Shown here: one piece after another, positions 23,148 through 32,658 of the stretch | Numbering within the stretch: the first letter of the stretch is position 1 | Layout of the letters: each line of letters opens with the position of its first letter | Made by a program: the position numbers and the translations under genes | Source of the DNA: Pedobacter duraquae | GTDB lineage: Bacteria > Bacteroidota > Bacteroidia > Sphingobacteriales > Sphingobacteriaceae | DNA: 64,000 nt | NCBI RefSeq assembly: GCF_004362245.1 | Contig: NZ_SNWM01000004.1 | Coordinates: forward strand, 1 to 64,000 | Direction: 5' to 3' | The notes under the pieces: generated by a model | Told to the model about the DNA's origin: nothing | Databases searched by the model: none | Seen by the model: only the letters and a program-made list of their open reading frames with translations

Positions 23148-23645
23148 ATGAAGAATAAAGCTATCTTTCTGGACCGTGACGGTGTCCTGAACCACGAGAT
23201 CTACGACTATATTTGCCGCCCTGAAGATTTTGAGGTCTTAACCTACCAGATTCCTCCTTTAAAGAAATTATATGACGAAGGGTATATGCTCATTGTAATT
23301 ACCAATCAGGGAGGGATAGCTTTAAACAGATATACTGAAGAAACACTGGCAGGTATGCATCAGACGATGTATGATATCTATGCAGAGCAGGGTGTTAAAT
23401 TTACCCATGCCTATTACTGTAAACATCACCCAACGGTTTCGGGCGACTGTGATTGTCGCAAGCCCAAATCAGGAATGTTACTGGAAGCTATTGCAACTTA
23501 TGATATAGATCCTGCTTTATCTGTCATGATCGGCGATAAACCGAGAGATGTGGAAGCCGCAGCAGGAGCAGGGGTGAAGGGCATCTTGATAGCGCCCGAC
23601 GAACAGATCAACTATGAGGAAGTAAAACGCGTACTGGCTTTATAA
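23148..23645 (+). CDS. HAD-IIIA phosphatase, GmhB-like
   Basis: 165 residues. HAD motif I AIFLDRDGVLN, motif II in LIVITNQGGI, motif III K in CRKPKSGMLLEA and motif IV MIGDKPRDVEAA. A zinc-type Cys/His loop YYCKHHPTVSGDCDCRKP matches GmhB, the D-glycero-D-manno-heptose-1,7-bisphosphate 7-phosphatase of LPS core synthesis. No other heptose genes are nearby, so the exact sugar phosphate is inferred from the family. Single gene. Confidence 0.85.
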   Translation: MKNKAIFLDRDGVLNHEIYDYICRPEDFEVLTYQIPPLKKLYDEGYMLIVITNQGGIALNRYTEETLAGMHQTMYDIYAEQGVKFTHAYYCKHHPTVSGDCDCRKPKSGMLLEAIATYDIDPALSVMIGDKPRDVEAAAGAGVKGILIAPDEQINYEEVKRVLAL

Positions 23646-23667
23646 ACGCGATTTAATAAAGGTAAAT

Positions 23668-24201
23668 TTATGGGGTTGCTGGAGCAACAGGCATCTCAGC
23701 TGACTCGATGTGCTTATAAATTGCTCCGGTTTTTAAGTCTTTTAAATAGCTTACGTATTTATTTTTGTCATAAAATACCTTTAAAGCCTTAATTGTACGT
23801 CCACGCTCTTTGAGTGTGACGATGCCACCAGAGATGTTTGCGTCATAGTAGTCGACCTTGGTAATCATCTTTGGAACTTTTGTTTCCAAAACTTCCTGCT
23901 GCACTTTTGATTTTTTTAGTGTTAAAGGTAACTGACTATAGTAACCATTAACTTCAGTCTCTCCATAAGTAAGCTTAATGAGTTCTTTAAATACGGTACC
24001 GGCTGGTAATGTCACATCTGCATTCATGGTCCACTGGAACAATTTTGGTAAAGAATATTCCTGAAGTGATAAAGTATCTGGCTTAAACTCAACCAATCTA
24101 TCTTTTGGTACGGGAGGTGGCAATGCCCGTGTTTTTTTCTTTTGACTGTAGCTGCTCAAATGCAGGGTCATGATGACTAGAAAAATCAATAACTTTCTCA
24201 T
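23668..24201 (-). CDS. secreted hypothetical protein
   Basis: 177 residues with a signal peptide (MRKLLIFLVIMTLHLSSYSQ). A proline/basic stretch (KKKTRALPPPVPK) follows, then a strand-rich domain with TLPAGTVFKELIKLTYGE and GGIVTLKERGRTIKALKV. I do not recognise a family; it looks like a lineage-specific periplasmic or outer-membrane-associated protein. It is separated from the transaldolase-like gene upstream by 128 bp that contain that gene's terminator. Confidence 0.7.
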   Translation of the reverse strand: MRKLLIFLVIMTLHLSSYSQKKKTRALPPPVPKDRLVEFKPDTLSLQEYSLPKLFQWTMNADVTLPAGTVFKELIKLTYGETEVNGYYSQLPLTLKKSKVQQEVLETKVPKMITKVDYYDANISGGIVTLKERGRTIKALKVFYDKNKYVSYLKDLKTGAIYKHIESAEMPVAPATP

Positions 24202-24276
24202 GGATAGTTTACCTTGTTGGTGTAGTTTAAAAACATGGAGTAGCTGTTATTGTTTGATAACCAAAATCACAAACAT

Positions 24277-24310
24277 AAAAAAAGGCTTCCTGAAAAATCA
24301 GAAAGCCTTC
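24277..24310 (-). terminator. terminator of the transaldolase-like gene
   Basis: AAGGCTT (24282-24288) pairs with AAGCCTT (24303-24309), with extra pairing CTGA/TCAG inside; an A-run at 24277-24283 becomes a T-run on the minus strand. Confidence 0.75.
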
Positions 24311-24329
24311 CTCATCAAAATAGCTTTAA

Positions 24330-24995
24330 TTATTTAGCAGCCTCAGCAGCTTTCTTATGGTCAGCTAAAAATGTAGCCAAACCTGAATCTGTTAATGGGT
24401 GTTTCAATAAAGCAGTGATTGCAGAAAGAGGGGCAGTAATTACATCAGCACCTAATTTAGCACAGCTTACAATATGTAATGGACCGCGGATAGATGCAGC
24501 CAGGATTTCAGTTGCGTAACCGTAGTTATCAAAGATCAAACGTATCTCTTCGATCAGCGCTAAGCCATCAACAGAGATATCATCTAAACGACCAAGGAAA
24601 GGGGATACGTATGATGCACCTGCTTTTGCAGCCAATAATGCTTGTCCTGGAGAGAAGATCAAGGTACAGTTGGTTCTGATGCCTTTTCCAGTCAGGTATT
24701 TGATCGCTTTAACACCGTCTTTAATCATTGGGATTTTTACAACGATTTTTGGATCAAGCTGAGCCAGGGCTTCGCCTTCTTTAATCATCTCGTCATAAGT
24801 AGTAGAAATCACTTCAGCACTTACATTGTCATCTACAATAGCACAAATAGCCTTGTAATGTGCAATTACGTTTGCTTCGCCTGTGATACCTTCCTTAGCC
24901 ATTAGGCTTGGGTTTGTGGTTACTCCGTCTAATACACCTAAATCCTGAGCTTCTTTGATCTGATCAAGATTTGCTGTGTCAATGAAAAATTTCAT
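24330..24995 (-). CDS. fsa: fructose-6-phosphate aldolase/transaldolase-like enzyme (short type)
   Basis: 221 residues, matching the short TalB-like (FSA/transaldolase subfamily 3B) length. Motifs: [16 protein letters not shown] at the start, [13 protein letters not shown], the Schiff-base lysine in IVVKIPM, and [20 protein letters not shown] with [11 protein letters not shown]. Acts in the cytosol on sugar phosphates of the pentose phosphate pathway (transaldolase) or in aldol cleavage of fructose 6-phosphate; sequence alone does not separate them, and members of this group in Bacteroidota are usually taken as transaldolase. Single gene with terminator. Confidence 0.9.
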   Translation of the reverse strand: MKFFIDTANLDQIKEAQDLGVLDGVTTNPSLMAKEGITGEANVIAHYKAICAIVDDNVSAEVISTTYDEMIKEGEALAQLDPKIVVKIPMIKDGVKAIKYLTGKGIRTNCTLIFSPGQALLAAKAGASYVSPFLGRLDDISVDGLALIEEIRLIFDNYGYATEILAASIRGPLHIVSCAKLGADVITAPLSAITALLKHPLTDSGLATFLADHKKAAEAAK

Positions 24996-25109
24996 GTTAT
25001 TAAATTAAAGATTGTGATAATTCAAATTTATTGAACGCTAAATTAGAATTACTTTTCTTAAAAGTTGTAAGATCAGTATACTATTTAATCATAAATTGAA
25101 TTGGGAGGA

Positions 25110-25136
25110 TTTTACTTTATCGGAAAAAGTAAAAAT
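25110..25136 (-). terminator. hairpin after the SRP RNA, weak terminator
   Basis: TTTTACTTT pairs with AAAGTAAAA around a short loop directly beyond the RNA's 3' end on the minus strand. The stem is AT-only, so termination strength is uncertain. Confidence 0.5.
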
Positions 25137-25235
25137 GGGCAAGCACCTTCTATCGCACCGCTACAACCTTCTACCCTTGCTTCGTTCCCGCCCTGGGGGA
25201 GTTCAAAGGGAGCTGATCGTAAAAGACTTGCCCAC
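25137..25235 (-). ncRNA. ffs: small signal recognition particle RNA (4.5S type)
   Basis: On the minus strand the ~97-nt RNA opens with GGGCAAG and closes with CTTGCCC, giving the terminal stem. The centre holds the SRP domain IV apical hairpin: CAGGGCGGGAACG followed by AAGCAAGGG, i.e. the CAGG...GGAA...AGCA pattern that binds Ffh. A matching promoter sits a few bases upstream. The 70-codon ORF seen on the opposite strand here is an artefact of this RNA gene. Apart from the RNA, its promoter and a weak hairpin, the 364-bp gap between genes holds nothing else I can see. Confidence 0.9.
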
Positions 25236-25237
25236 TG

Positions 25238-25268
25238 CAAATGTAGTAAAAGAGATCAGACTACGAAA
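25238..25268 (-). promoter_or_regulatory. promoter of the SRP RNA
   Basis: Minus-strand TACATTTG (complement at 25238-25245) preceded at 19 nt by TTTC (complement at 25265-25268), close to the Bacteroidota consensus. It would start the RNA within a few bases of its GGGCAAG end. Confidence 0.7.
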
Positions 25269-25359
25269 GTAATTTTTCAAAATAACCGCTTATTTTCTTT
25301 ACTGGAACAGTAAGGGCTTGGAGTTAAGTAGCTTGCAGTGCAAATATTTTTTCAATGAT

Positions 25360-26325
25360 CTATTTCATTGTAGTTTTTATAGCGTCGATGTAGTCTGATA
25401 GCGTATTCCCGGTTGTTTTGATGGTTGGTTCGATGCCTTTTCCAAGTTCGCTGTACGCATATCCTTTCCTGTTTACTAGTGTTCCTGTGGTTAAAATCAT
25501 GATGGAGCCATCAGAAAGTTTAAAATCGGAATTGTCTGATGTAAGTCCCTGGGTATTGACACCAACAATATTTACGTTTTTTTGCCCTACAAAACTCGCC
25601 ACAACAAATTCGCCTGAGCTTGCTGTTTTTTTACTTGCTAAAATATAGACAGGCAGTCGGGGGTTTTTCAACTTAATAACCGGAATTACTATTTTCGCAA
25701 TCTTTAATTTACCAAAGGTGATATCTGCTTTGTTGATATTATAATAATTTACCATCCCGGCATTGTCTTTTGAGCCTATTGCGTTTTTGGTGTCCAGGAA
25801 AGGTTCTACTACCTTAAACATAGGCGCAAACATACCGCCTTGATTTTCCCGCACGTCTATAGCCCAGGCTTTCGGGTGCATTGCTTCAAGCGCCTTTACC
25901 TTTTGATAGAAGTCGCGCACGTACTTGTCCCAATCCTGTTCATTTAAATTGCCGATTGCCGGTACGGTTAAATAGGCAATGGAATTGATCAGGCTATCCT
26001 GCGCATAGGGAAAAGCCATTCCTTGCTCTTCGTAAGTTTTAAGGTATGCCTCAACTTCCTTTGCAGGCACAAAGTTAGAGTGACTGTCGCCCAATTGACG
26101 CAGCATATATCTGACTACAGATTGACTTTGTTTGATGGTTTGTTTGTTCCCTAACGAATCCATGGCGCGCTTGGTAAATGCTGTCCAATCTATTTTGCTC
26201 TTGTTAACGGAATTGTCTTTCATTATTGTAATGGCTTCCTGCAGATATTGTTTTGGGTTTTCCTGCGCAACAAGATTGAAGGATAGGGTGCTGAGGCAAA
26301 TTAAAAAAAGGCATTTCAGGTTCAT
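25360..26325 (-). CDS. S41-family (C-terminal processing type) secreted peptidase
   Basis: 321 residues with a signal peptide (to LSFNLVAQ). Peptidase S41 features: LRQLGDSHSNFVPA in the N-terminal helical part, AWAIDVRENQGGMFAPM (the DxRxNxGG pattern) and the nucleophile region LASKKTASSGEFVVA with Ser in TASSGE. FKLSDGSIMILTTG and GKGIEPTI follow as in family members. No PDZ domain is obvious, which marks it as a short S41 type, similar to nisin-resistance-like or tricorn-core proteins. It probably cleaves peptides or proteins in the periplasm. Single gene, preceded by a 274-bp gap to gltB. Confidence 0.85.
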   Translation of the reverse strand: MNLKCLFLICLSTLSFNLVAQENPKQYLQEAITIMKDNSVNKSKIDWTAFTKRAMDSLGNKQTIKQSQSVVRYMLRQLGDSHSNFVPAKEVEAYLKTYEEQGMAFPYAQDSLINSIAYLTVPAIGNLNEQDWDKYVRDFYQKVKALEAMHPKAWAIDVRENQGGMFAPMFKVVEPFLDTKNAIGSKDNAGMVNYYNINKADITFGKLKIAKIVIPVIKLKNPRLPVYILASKKTASSGEFVVASFVGQKNVNIVGVNTQGLTSDNSDFKLSDGSIMILTTGTLVNRKGYAYSELGKGIEPTIKTTGNTLSDYIDAIKTTMK

Positions 26326-26599
26326 GGGTTTATTAATTTAGCTTAGTTATATTATTGTTTTGCTTGGTTTCATTTTTTAGACTCCGCTAGCTCCGGGACG
26401 TTACACGATAAGTTTTTAACTAAAGGCTTAATCTATAATTATTAAATCGTTAATGAAAACGTTGCCAAATTAACATATTTGTATTGAAAATCGCTTTATG
26501 TACTCAATATTAATGGTATGTTAAAAATAAGGTCCTCAACTGGTAAACCAATTCGTTTTTATTATCTTAGTGTTTCGATTACACTATTAAAACCAAAAT

Positions 26600-29500
26600 A
26601 TGAACGAGCAAGGATTATATGACCAGCGTTTTGAGCACGACGCCTGCGGTATTGGTTTTGTGGCCCACGTAAAGGGTAGGAAGTCGCAACAGATTATCTC
26701 TGACGCAATAACCATTCTTGAAAACTTAGACCACCGCGGGGCTTGCGGAGCAGAAATTAACACTGGCGACGGTGCCGGAATCATGATTCAGATTCCACAT
26801 GAATTTTTTTATGATGAATGCCTTAAAGTAGGCTTCAGCTTAACCCAGTCGGGAGACTACGGTGTTGGCATGCTTTTCCTTCCAAAGGATATTAAGGCAC
26901 GCGAAGAATGCCGCGAGGTCATTTACCGCGCTGCAGAAAAGCTGAACCTGGAAATTCTGGGCTTCAGAAAGGTATTGACCAATTCGGATGGTATTGGAGA
27001 GACTGCCTTATCGGTAGAGCCAGAAATGGAACAGGTATTTGTTGCCCGTCCTTATGCGATTGCTGCTGGTGCAGATTTTGAACGTAAACTCTATGTTTTT
27101 AAAAACTACCTGACAAAAACGATTAACAATACCGTTAAGGGAATTCGCGCTGATTTTTATATCGCGTCGTTCTCTGCACGAACTATAGTATATAAAGGTC
27201 AGCTGACCTCCATGCAGCTGCGTACTTATTTTACGGAACTTGCTGATAAACGGGTGGTATCAGCCTTCGGCTTGATTCACTCCCGCTTTGCTACAAACAC
27301 ATTTCCTTCATGGAGATTAGCACAGCCGTTCCGGTATATCGCCCATAATGGCGAGATCAATACTTTACAGGGTAACCTAAACTGGTTTAGGGCAAGCGTT
27401 AAGTCTTTTGCTTCAAGTTATTTTACGCCTGAGGAACTAAATATCCTGTTGCCGGTAATTGATGAAACGCAGTCAGATTCTGGCTGTCTGGATAATATTG
27501 TTGAACTATTGTTACATGCCGGCCGTTCTTTACCGCATGTACTCATGATGTTGATTCCGGAAGCCTGGGATGGCAATGAGGATATGGATGAGCTTAAAAC
27601 GGCCTTCTATAAATTCCACGCTACATTAATGGAGCCCTGGGACGGACCGGCGGCTATTGCTTTTACAGATGGCAACCTGATTGGTGCTACGCTGGATAGG
27701 AATGGTCTGCGCCCTTCGCGCTACGCAATTACTGAAGACGACCGCGTAATTATGGCTTCTGAAGCTGGTGTGTTGGCCTTGGATCAAAGCAAGATCATCG
27801 AAAAGGGACGCTTAACTCCCGGAAAGATGTTTGTTGTGGATATGGAGCAAGGTCGCATTATCAGCGATGATGAAATTAAGACTACGGTGTGTAGCAGAAG
27901 GCCTTATGCCGACTGGTTAAATCAATATCAGATCCGTTTGGAAGAACTGTCTGATCCACGCGTGGTGTTCAGCGGACTTTCTGAGGAATCTATTTTCAGG
28001 TACCAGCAGGTTTTTGGTTACAGTAGGGAAGATATAGACATGATCCTGAAGCCTATGGCTTTGGAGGCTAAGGAAGCAATCGGCTCTATGGGTACCGATA
28101 TTCCACTGGCAATTTTATCACAGAAGCCGCAACATCTTTCTTCTTACTTTAAACAGCTTTTTGCGCAGGTAACCAATCCGCCAATTGACCCCATCCGCGA
28201 AAAAGTGGTGATGTCGCTTGCTGGTTTTATGGGTAACAATGGAAACCTGTTGGAAGAAAATGCCATGCAGTGCCACTGTGTAGGTATCAAGCATCCAATC
28301 CTGACCAACCTGGAGCTGGAAAAGGTGCGTAGTATTGATACCGGTGTATTCCAGTCTAAAACGCTGCAAACGTATTTCCGTGCAAGTGGTGAGCCTGGAG
28401 CGATGGCTAAAGCACTGGAGCGTTTATGCCGCTATGCGGTAGATGCTGTTGAAGATGGTTTTCAGGTACTTGTACTGTCAGACCGTGCTTTAGACTCTGA
28501 ACATGCGGCCATTCCTTCTTTGCTGGCTGTTTCGGCGGTACACCACCACTTGATCCGTAAAGGGCACCGTGGCGCAGTAGGGTTGGTTGTTGAGGCTGGC
28601 GACGTGTGGGAAGTGCATCATTTTGCCTGTCTGATTGGTTTTGGTGCTACAGCAGTAAATCCATATCTGGCATTGGAAACGATCCGTGGATTTGAGGAAG
28701 AAAGTGCGGTATCTACCGAAAAAATGATTCAAAATTATATCTACGCGGTAAACAGCGGCTTGCTTAAGATTTTCTCTAAAATGGGGATTTCGACGCTGCA
28801 AAGTTACCATGGTGCACAGATCTTCGAGATCCTGGGGCTTCACAAAAGTGTAGTTGATAAATATTTTGCTGGTGCCGTATCCCGCATTGGTGGTCTTGGA
28901 CTGGACGAGATTGCGCATGAGGCTTTGATTAAGCACATCCGCATCTTTGGTAAGGCAACCAGGCCGGATACGATTTTGCCAACCGGTGGTAACTACCGTT
29001 GGAGACGTAAGGGGGAGCAACATTTGTTTAACCCGCAAACGATTCACCTGTTACAAAATGCTACCCGCCGGAAGGACTATAACACATATAAGCAATATGC
29101 AAAGTTGGTTAATGAGCAGACTAAACAAGCTTTTACTATCCGTGGCTTATTTGAATTTAACTATAAACGACCATCTGTTTCGATAGATGAAGTTGAGCCA
29201 ATTGAAAGTATCCTGAAGCGTTTTGCAACAGGGGCGATGAGTTTTGGTTCTATTTCGCACGAGGCACACTCTACCTTAGCGATCGCGATGAACCGTATTG
29301 GCGGGAAAAGCAATACTGGTGAGGGTGGTGAGGATGAGTTGCGCTATGAGAAACTGGCCAACGGCGATTCGATGCGTTCATCGATCAAACAGATTGCTTC
29401 GGCCCGTTTTGGGGTTACGAGCAACTACCTGACCAATGCTGATGAGCTGCAGATTAAAATGGCGCAAGGTGCTAAGCCTGGTGAAGGTGGACAACTACCT

Positions 29501-31099
29501 GGGCACAAAGTTGACGATTGGATTGCGAAAGTACGTCATGCTACGCCTGGTGTTGGTTTGATCTCTCCGCCACCACATCATGATATTTATTCTATTGAGG
29601 ATCTGGCACAACTGATCTTTGACCTAAAGAATGCGAACAGGACGGCACGGATCAATGTGAAGCTTGTTTCTAAAGCTGGCGTAGGTACTATTGCAGCCGG
29701 AGTGGCTAAGGCACATGCCGATGTGATCCTGGTTTCTGGCTTTGACGGTGGTACGGGTGCTTCACCTTTAACGTCTATCCAGCATGCAGGTTTACCTTGG
29801 GAACTTGGTTTGGCAGAAGCACACCAAACCCTGGTTAAAAACAAACTGAGGAGCAGGGTAGTGTTGCAAACAGATGGTCAGTTGAAAACCGGTCGTGATA
29901 TCGCGATAGCTACTTTACTGGGTGCTGAAGAATGGGGTGTTGCTACAGCAGCACTGGTTACTTCGGGTTGTATCATGATGCGCAAATGCCATCTAAATAC
30001 ATGTCCGGTGGGTGTTGCTACGCAAGATCCTAACCTGCGGAAGTTGTTTACAGGTGATCCTGACCATGTGGTAAACTTGTTTTACTTCCTGGCGGAGGAA
30101 CTACGTGAGGTAATGGCTGAGCTGGGATTCCGTACGGTACAGGAAATGGTTGGTCAGGCAGACGCTTTGAGTCTGAGACCTATTGATCCGGCCGACTGGA
30201 AATTGAAACACCTTGATCTTTCTGGTATCTTACATAAAGCACCTGATAATGGTTTGAGTTTATATAATACGGAAACTCAGGACCATGGTTTGGAACATGT
30301 TCTTGATCATCAGTTAATAGCAGCCGCTGCCGATGCATTGGCTAATAAAGAGCCTGTATTTAAGCTGTTCGATGTCAAAAATACCGATCGTGCTATTGGA
30401 ACAATGCTGAGCAATGAGGTATCCAAACGTTATGGCGGCCCGGGCTTGCCTCCGGATACGATCAACTTCAAGTTTAACGGATCAGCCGGACAAAGTTTTG
30501 GTGCTTTTGCTACGCGCGGAATTTCGCTCGAGCTGGAAGGTGAGGCAAATGACTATGTAGGTAAGGGACTTTCGGGCGCCAGGTTATCAATCTATCCATT
30601 CGGTAATGTAACCTATGTGCCTGAGCAGAATATCATTATCGGAAACGTAGCCTTGTATGGAGCTACTTCTGGTGAGTTGTTTGCACGCGGACAAGCCGGT
30701 GAGCGTTTTGCAGTAAGGAACTCTGGCGCTACTGCTGTTGTGGAAGGTCTGGGTGATCACGGTTGTGAATACATGACCGGGGGCGAAGTGCTGGTGATCG
30801 GTAATACAGGAAGTAACTTTGCTGCAGGAATGAGCGGTGGTATTGCCTGGGTATACGACTCTGATGGTAATTTCCCGAGCAAATGCAACCAGGAAATGGT
30901 AGATCTGGATCCGCTGAACGAGGAAGATGAGATGCGCATCAGTATTTTGCTGAAGAAACATATCAAGCTGACTGGTAGTAAGCTGGCAGAGTTCATCTTA
31001 AATGATTGGGCAACTCAATCTGCACATTTTGTTAAAGTATTCCCGAAAGAATACAAAGCTGTTTTATTGAAAAGAAGTACTATAAATATAAATTCTTAG
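26600..31099 (+). CDS. gltB: glutamate synthase large subunit
   Basis: 1499 residues, normal for the NADPH-GOGAT alpha subunit. A short propeptide (MNEQGLYDQRFEHDA) precedes Cys16, the amidotransferase nucleophile (CGIGFVAH). Glutaminase domain to about 430, central domain, FMN synthase domain (GEGGEDELRYEK, HHDIYSIEDLAQLI, VSGFDGGTGASPL), 3Fe-4S cysteines C1124, C1130 and C1135 (CIMMRKCHLNTCPVG), and the C-terminal beta-helix (GLSGARLSIYPFGN). It moves the amide of glutamine to 2-oxoglutarate. It is 2 nt from gltD. Bacteroidota enzymes of this form are usually NADPH-dependent. Confidence 0.98.
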   Translation: MNEQGLYDQRFEHDACGIGFVAHVKGRKSQQIISDAITILENLDHRGACGAEINTGDGAGIMIQIPHEFFYDECLKVGFSLTQSGDYGVGMLFLPKDIKAREECREVIYRAAEKLNLEILGFRKVLTNSDGIGETALSVEPEMEQVFVARPYAIAAGADFERKLYVFKNYLTKTINNTVKGIRADFYIASFSARTIVYKGQLTSMQLRTYFTELADKRVVSAFGLIHSRFATNTFPSWRLAQPFRYIAHNGEINTLQGNLNWFRASVKSFASSYFTPEELNILLPVIDETQSDSGCLDNIVELLLHAGRSLPHVLMMLIPEAWDGNEDMDELKTAFYKFHATLMEPWDGPAAIAFTDGNLIGATLDRNGLRPSRYAITEDDRVIMASEAGVLALDQSKIIEKGRLTPGKMFVVDMEQGRIISDDEIKTTVCSRRPYADWLNQYQIRLEELSDPRVVFSGLSEESIFRYQQVFGYSREDIDMILKPMALEAKEAIGSMGTDIPLAILSQKPQHLSSYFKQLFAQVTNPPIDPIREKVVMSLAGFMGNNGNLLEENAMQCHCVGIKHPILTNLELEKVRSIDTGVFQSKTLQTYFRASGEPGAMAKALERLCRYAVDAVEDGFQVLVLSDRALDSEHAAIPSLLAVSAVHHHLIRKGHRGAVGLVVEAGDVWEVHHFACLIGFGATAVNPYLALETIRGFEEESAVSTEKMIQNYIYAVNSGLLKIFSKMGISTLQSYHGAQIFEILGLHKSVVDKYFAGAVSRIGGLGLDEIAHEALIKHIRIFGKATRPDTILPTGGNYRWRRKGEQHLFNPQTIHLLQNATRRKDYNTYKQYAKLVNEQTKQAFTIRGLFEFNYKRPSVSIDEVEPIESILKRFATGAMSFGSISHEAHSTLAIAMNRIGGKSNTGEGGEDELRYEKLANGDSMRSSIKQIASARFGVTSNYLTNADELQIKMAQGAKPGEGGQLPGHKVDDWIAKVRHATPGVGLISPPPHHDIYSIEDLAQLIFDLKNANRTARINVKLVSKAGVGTIAAGVAKAHADVILVSGFDGGTGASPLTSIQHAGLPWELGLAEAHQTLVKNKLRSRVVLQTDGQLKTGRDIAIATLLGAEEWGVATAALVTSGCIMMRKCHLNTCPVGVATQDPNLRKLFTGDPDHVVNLFYFLAEELREVMAELGFRTVQEMVGQADALSLRPIDPADWKLKHLDLSGILHKAPDNGLSLYNTETQDHGLEHVLDHQLIAAAADALANKEPVFKLFDVKNTDRAIGTMLSNEVSKRYGGPGLPPDTINFKFNGSAGQSFGAFATRGISLELEGEANDYVGKGLSGARLSIYPFGNVTYVPEQNIIIGNVALYGATSGELFARGQAGERFAVRNSGATAVVEGLGDHGCEYMTGGEVLVIGNTGSNFAAGMSGGIAWVYDSDGNFPSKCNQEMVDLDPLNEEDEMRISILLKKHIKLTGSKLAEFILNDWATQSAHFVKVFPKEYKAVLLKRSTININS

Positions 31100-31101
31100 T
31101 C

Positions 31102-32568
31102 ATGGGGAAAGTAACCGGATTTTTAGAATACGAGCGGACACCACCCTCAAAACAGGACGCTAAATTGCGCCTGCAACATTATAATGAATTTGTACAGGCT
31201 TACGAAGCTGAAGAGGTAAACCGCGAAGCGGCACGCTGCATGGATTGTGGTGTTCCCTTCTGCATGTCGGGGTGCCCGCTGGGTAATGTAATCCCTGAGT
31301 TTAACGATGCAGTATATAAAGCTGACTGGGAGTTGGCTACTACTATTTTGCTGAGTACAAATAACTTTCCTGAATTTACAGGTAGGATTTGTCCTGCTCC
31401 GTGTGAGTCGGCCTGCGTATTGGGTATTAATAAGTCGCCAGTTTCCATCGAGGAAATAGAAAAGCACATCAGTGACATGGCTTTCGCAAAAGGATATATT
31501 AAAGCTGAAGAGCCTTTGATCCGTACAGGCAAACGTGTAGCTGTAATTGGCTCGGGACCTGCAGGTATGGCTGCCGCTGCGCAACTGAATAAGGCAGGGC
31601 ATGAAGTGGTTGTTTACGAACGTGATGATACACCAGGTGGTTTATTAAACTACGGGATACCTGATTTTAAATTGGGGAAAGATATTGTCCGCAGACGTAT
31701 CGCCCTGATGGAAAAAGAAGGCATTGTGTTTAAATGCAATGCGAATGTTGGGGTAAATGTGGAGCTCAACACGCTGCTGCGCGAATTCCAGTCGATTGTA
31801 CTGGCTGGCGGTTCTACGATCCCACGCGATTTACCTGCGCCTGGCAGATCTGCCATAGGTGTACACTTCGCCATGGATTTTCTAAAGCAGCAGAACAAAC
31901 GCAATAGAAACTTTTCTGTGGATCAGGAAGCGATTCTGGCGACTGGTAAAGACGTAATTGTGATTGGCGGTGGAGATACAGGATCAGATTGTATAGGGAC
32001 TTCCAACAGACAGGGCGCCAGGTCTGTAACGCAATTCGAAATTATGCCTACGCCACCAAAAAGCCGGACTGAAAATATGCCATGGCCACAATACCCGATG
32101 CTGATGAAAGTAACTTCTTCGCATGAGGAAGGCTGCGAAAGAGGATGGGGTGTAAACACCAAGGAATTTATCCAGGATGAAAATGGCAACCTGAAAGCAT
32201 TGAAAGTTGTTGATGTGGAATGGGATATTGACAAAACCGGCAGGCCACTTAATTTTAAGGAAGTTCCAGGAACGGAACGTGATCTGCCTTGTCAGTTGGT
32301 ACTGTTAGCCATGGGCTTTCTACATCCGCAGAAAGAAGGACTGCTCGAAAAACTGGGTATAGAACTGGACAACCGCGGAAATGTAAAGGCTGAGGAAGGT
32401 AAATACCAAACCAACATCGCGAAGATCTTTGCTGCAGGTGATATGCGCCGGGGGCAGTCGCTGGTAGTCTGGGCAATCTCCGAAGGCAGGGAAACCGCTC
32501 GTAAGGTTGATGAGTACCTGATGGGGCATAGCAAGCTTGCAACGAAGGATGGGATAGCATACGCTTAG
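31102..32568 (+). CDS. gltD: glutamate synthase small subunit
   Basis: 488 residues. N-terminal Fe-S part with CMDCGVPFCMSGCPLG (C46, C49, C54, C58) and CPAPCESAC (C97, C101, C105); FAD site VIGSGPAGMAAAAQL near 150; NADPH site VIGGGDTGSDC near 290; C-terminal FAADMRRGQSLVVWAI-like GD motif (FAAGDMRRGQSLV). It passes electrons from NAD(P)H to GltB. Start ATG is 2 nt beyond the gltB stop, so the pair is translated together. No other nitrogen genes are linked. Confidence 0.98.
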   Translation: MGKVTGFLEYERTPPSKQDAKLRLQHYNEFVQAYEAEEVNREAARCMDCGVPFCMSGCPLGNVIPEFNDAVYKADWELATTILLSTNNFPEFTGRICPAPCESACVLGINKSPVSIEEIEKHISDMAFAKGYIKAEEPLIRTGKRVAVIGSGPAGMAAAAQLNKAGHEVVVYERDDTPGGLLNYGIPDFKLGKDIVRRRIALMEKEGIVFKCNANVGVNVELNTLLREFQSIVLAGGSTIPRDLPAPGRSAIGVHFAMDFLKQQNKRNRNFSVDQEAILATGKDVIVIGGGDTGSDCIGTSNRQGARSVTQFEIMPTPPKSRTENMPWPQYPMLMKVTSSHEEGCERGWGVNTKEFIQDENGNLKALKVVDVEWDIDKTGRPLNFKEVPGTERDLPCQLVLLAMGFLHPQKEGLLEKLGIELDNRGNVKAEEGKYQTNIAKIFAAGDMRRGQSLVVWAISEGRETARKVDEYLMGHSKLATKDGIAYA

Positions 32569-32603
32569 AATCCTTCTAAATACATTTTAAATACACTGAT
32601 TGG

Positions 32604-32658
32604 ATAGGTTATTGCGATATTTAGGTAGCACAACGCTACTGAAATTGCAATAACCTAT
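32604..32658 (+). promoter_or_regulatory. long hairpin enclosing the paoA-like start codon
   Basis: ATAGGTTATTGC (32604-32615) and its exact complement GCAATAACCTAT (32647-32658) form a 12-bp stem; inside, GGTAGC (32624-32629) pairs with GCTACT around ACAAC, with partial pairing between. The 3' arm ends within the ATG (32657-32659). As RNA it would bury the start region; as DNA it could be an operator. Which one is unknown. Confidence 0.65.

Noticed and set aside
25101..25313. 70-residue ORF on the plus strand
   Set aside because: It lies antisense to the SRP RNA and its promoter, and its composition is not protein-like.
32569..32656. Moco riboswitch upstream of the molybdoenzyme operon
   Set aside because: The sequence forms one long hairpin and lacks the multi-stem consensus of the known Moco motif.
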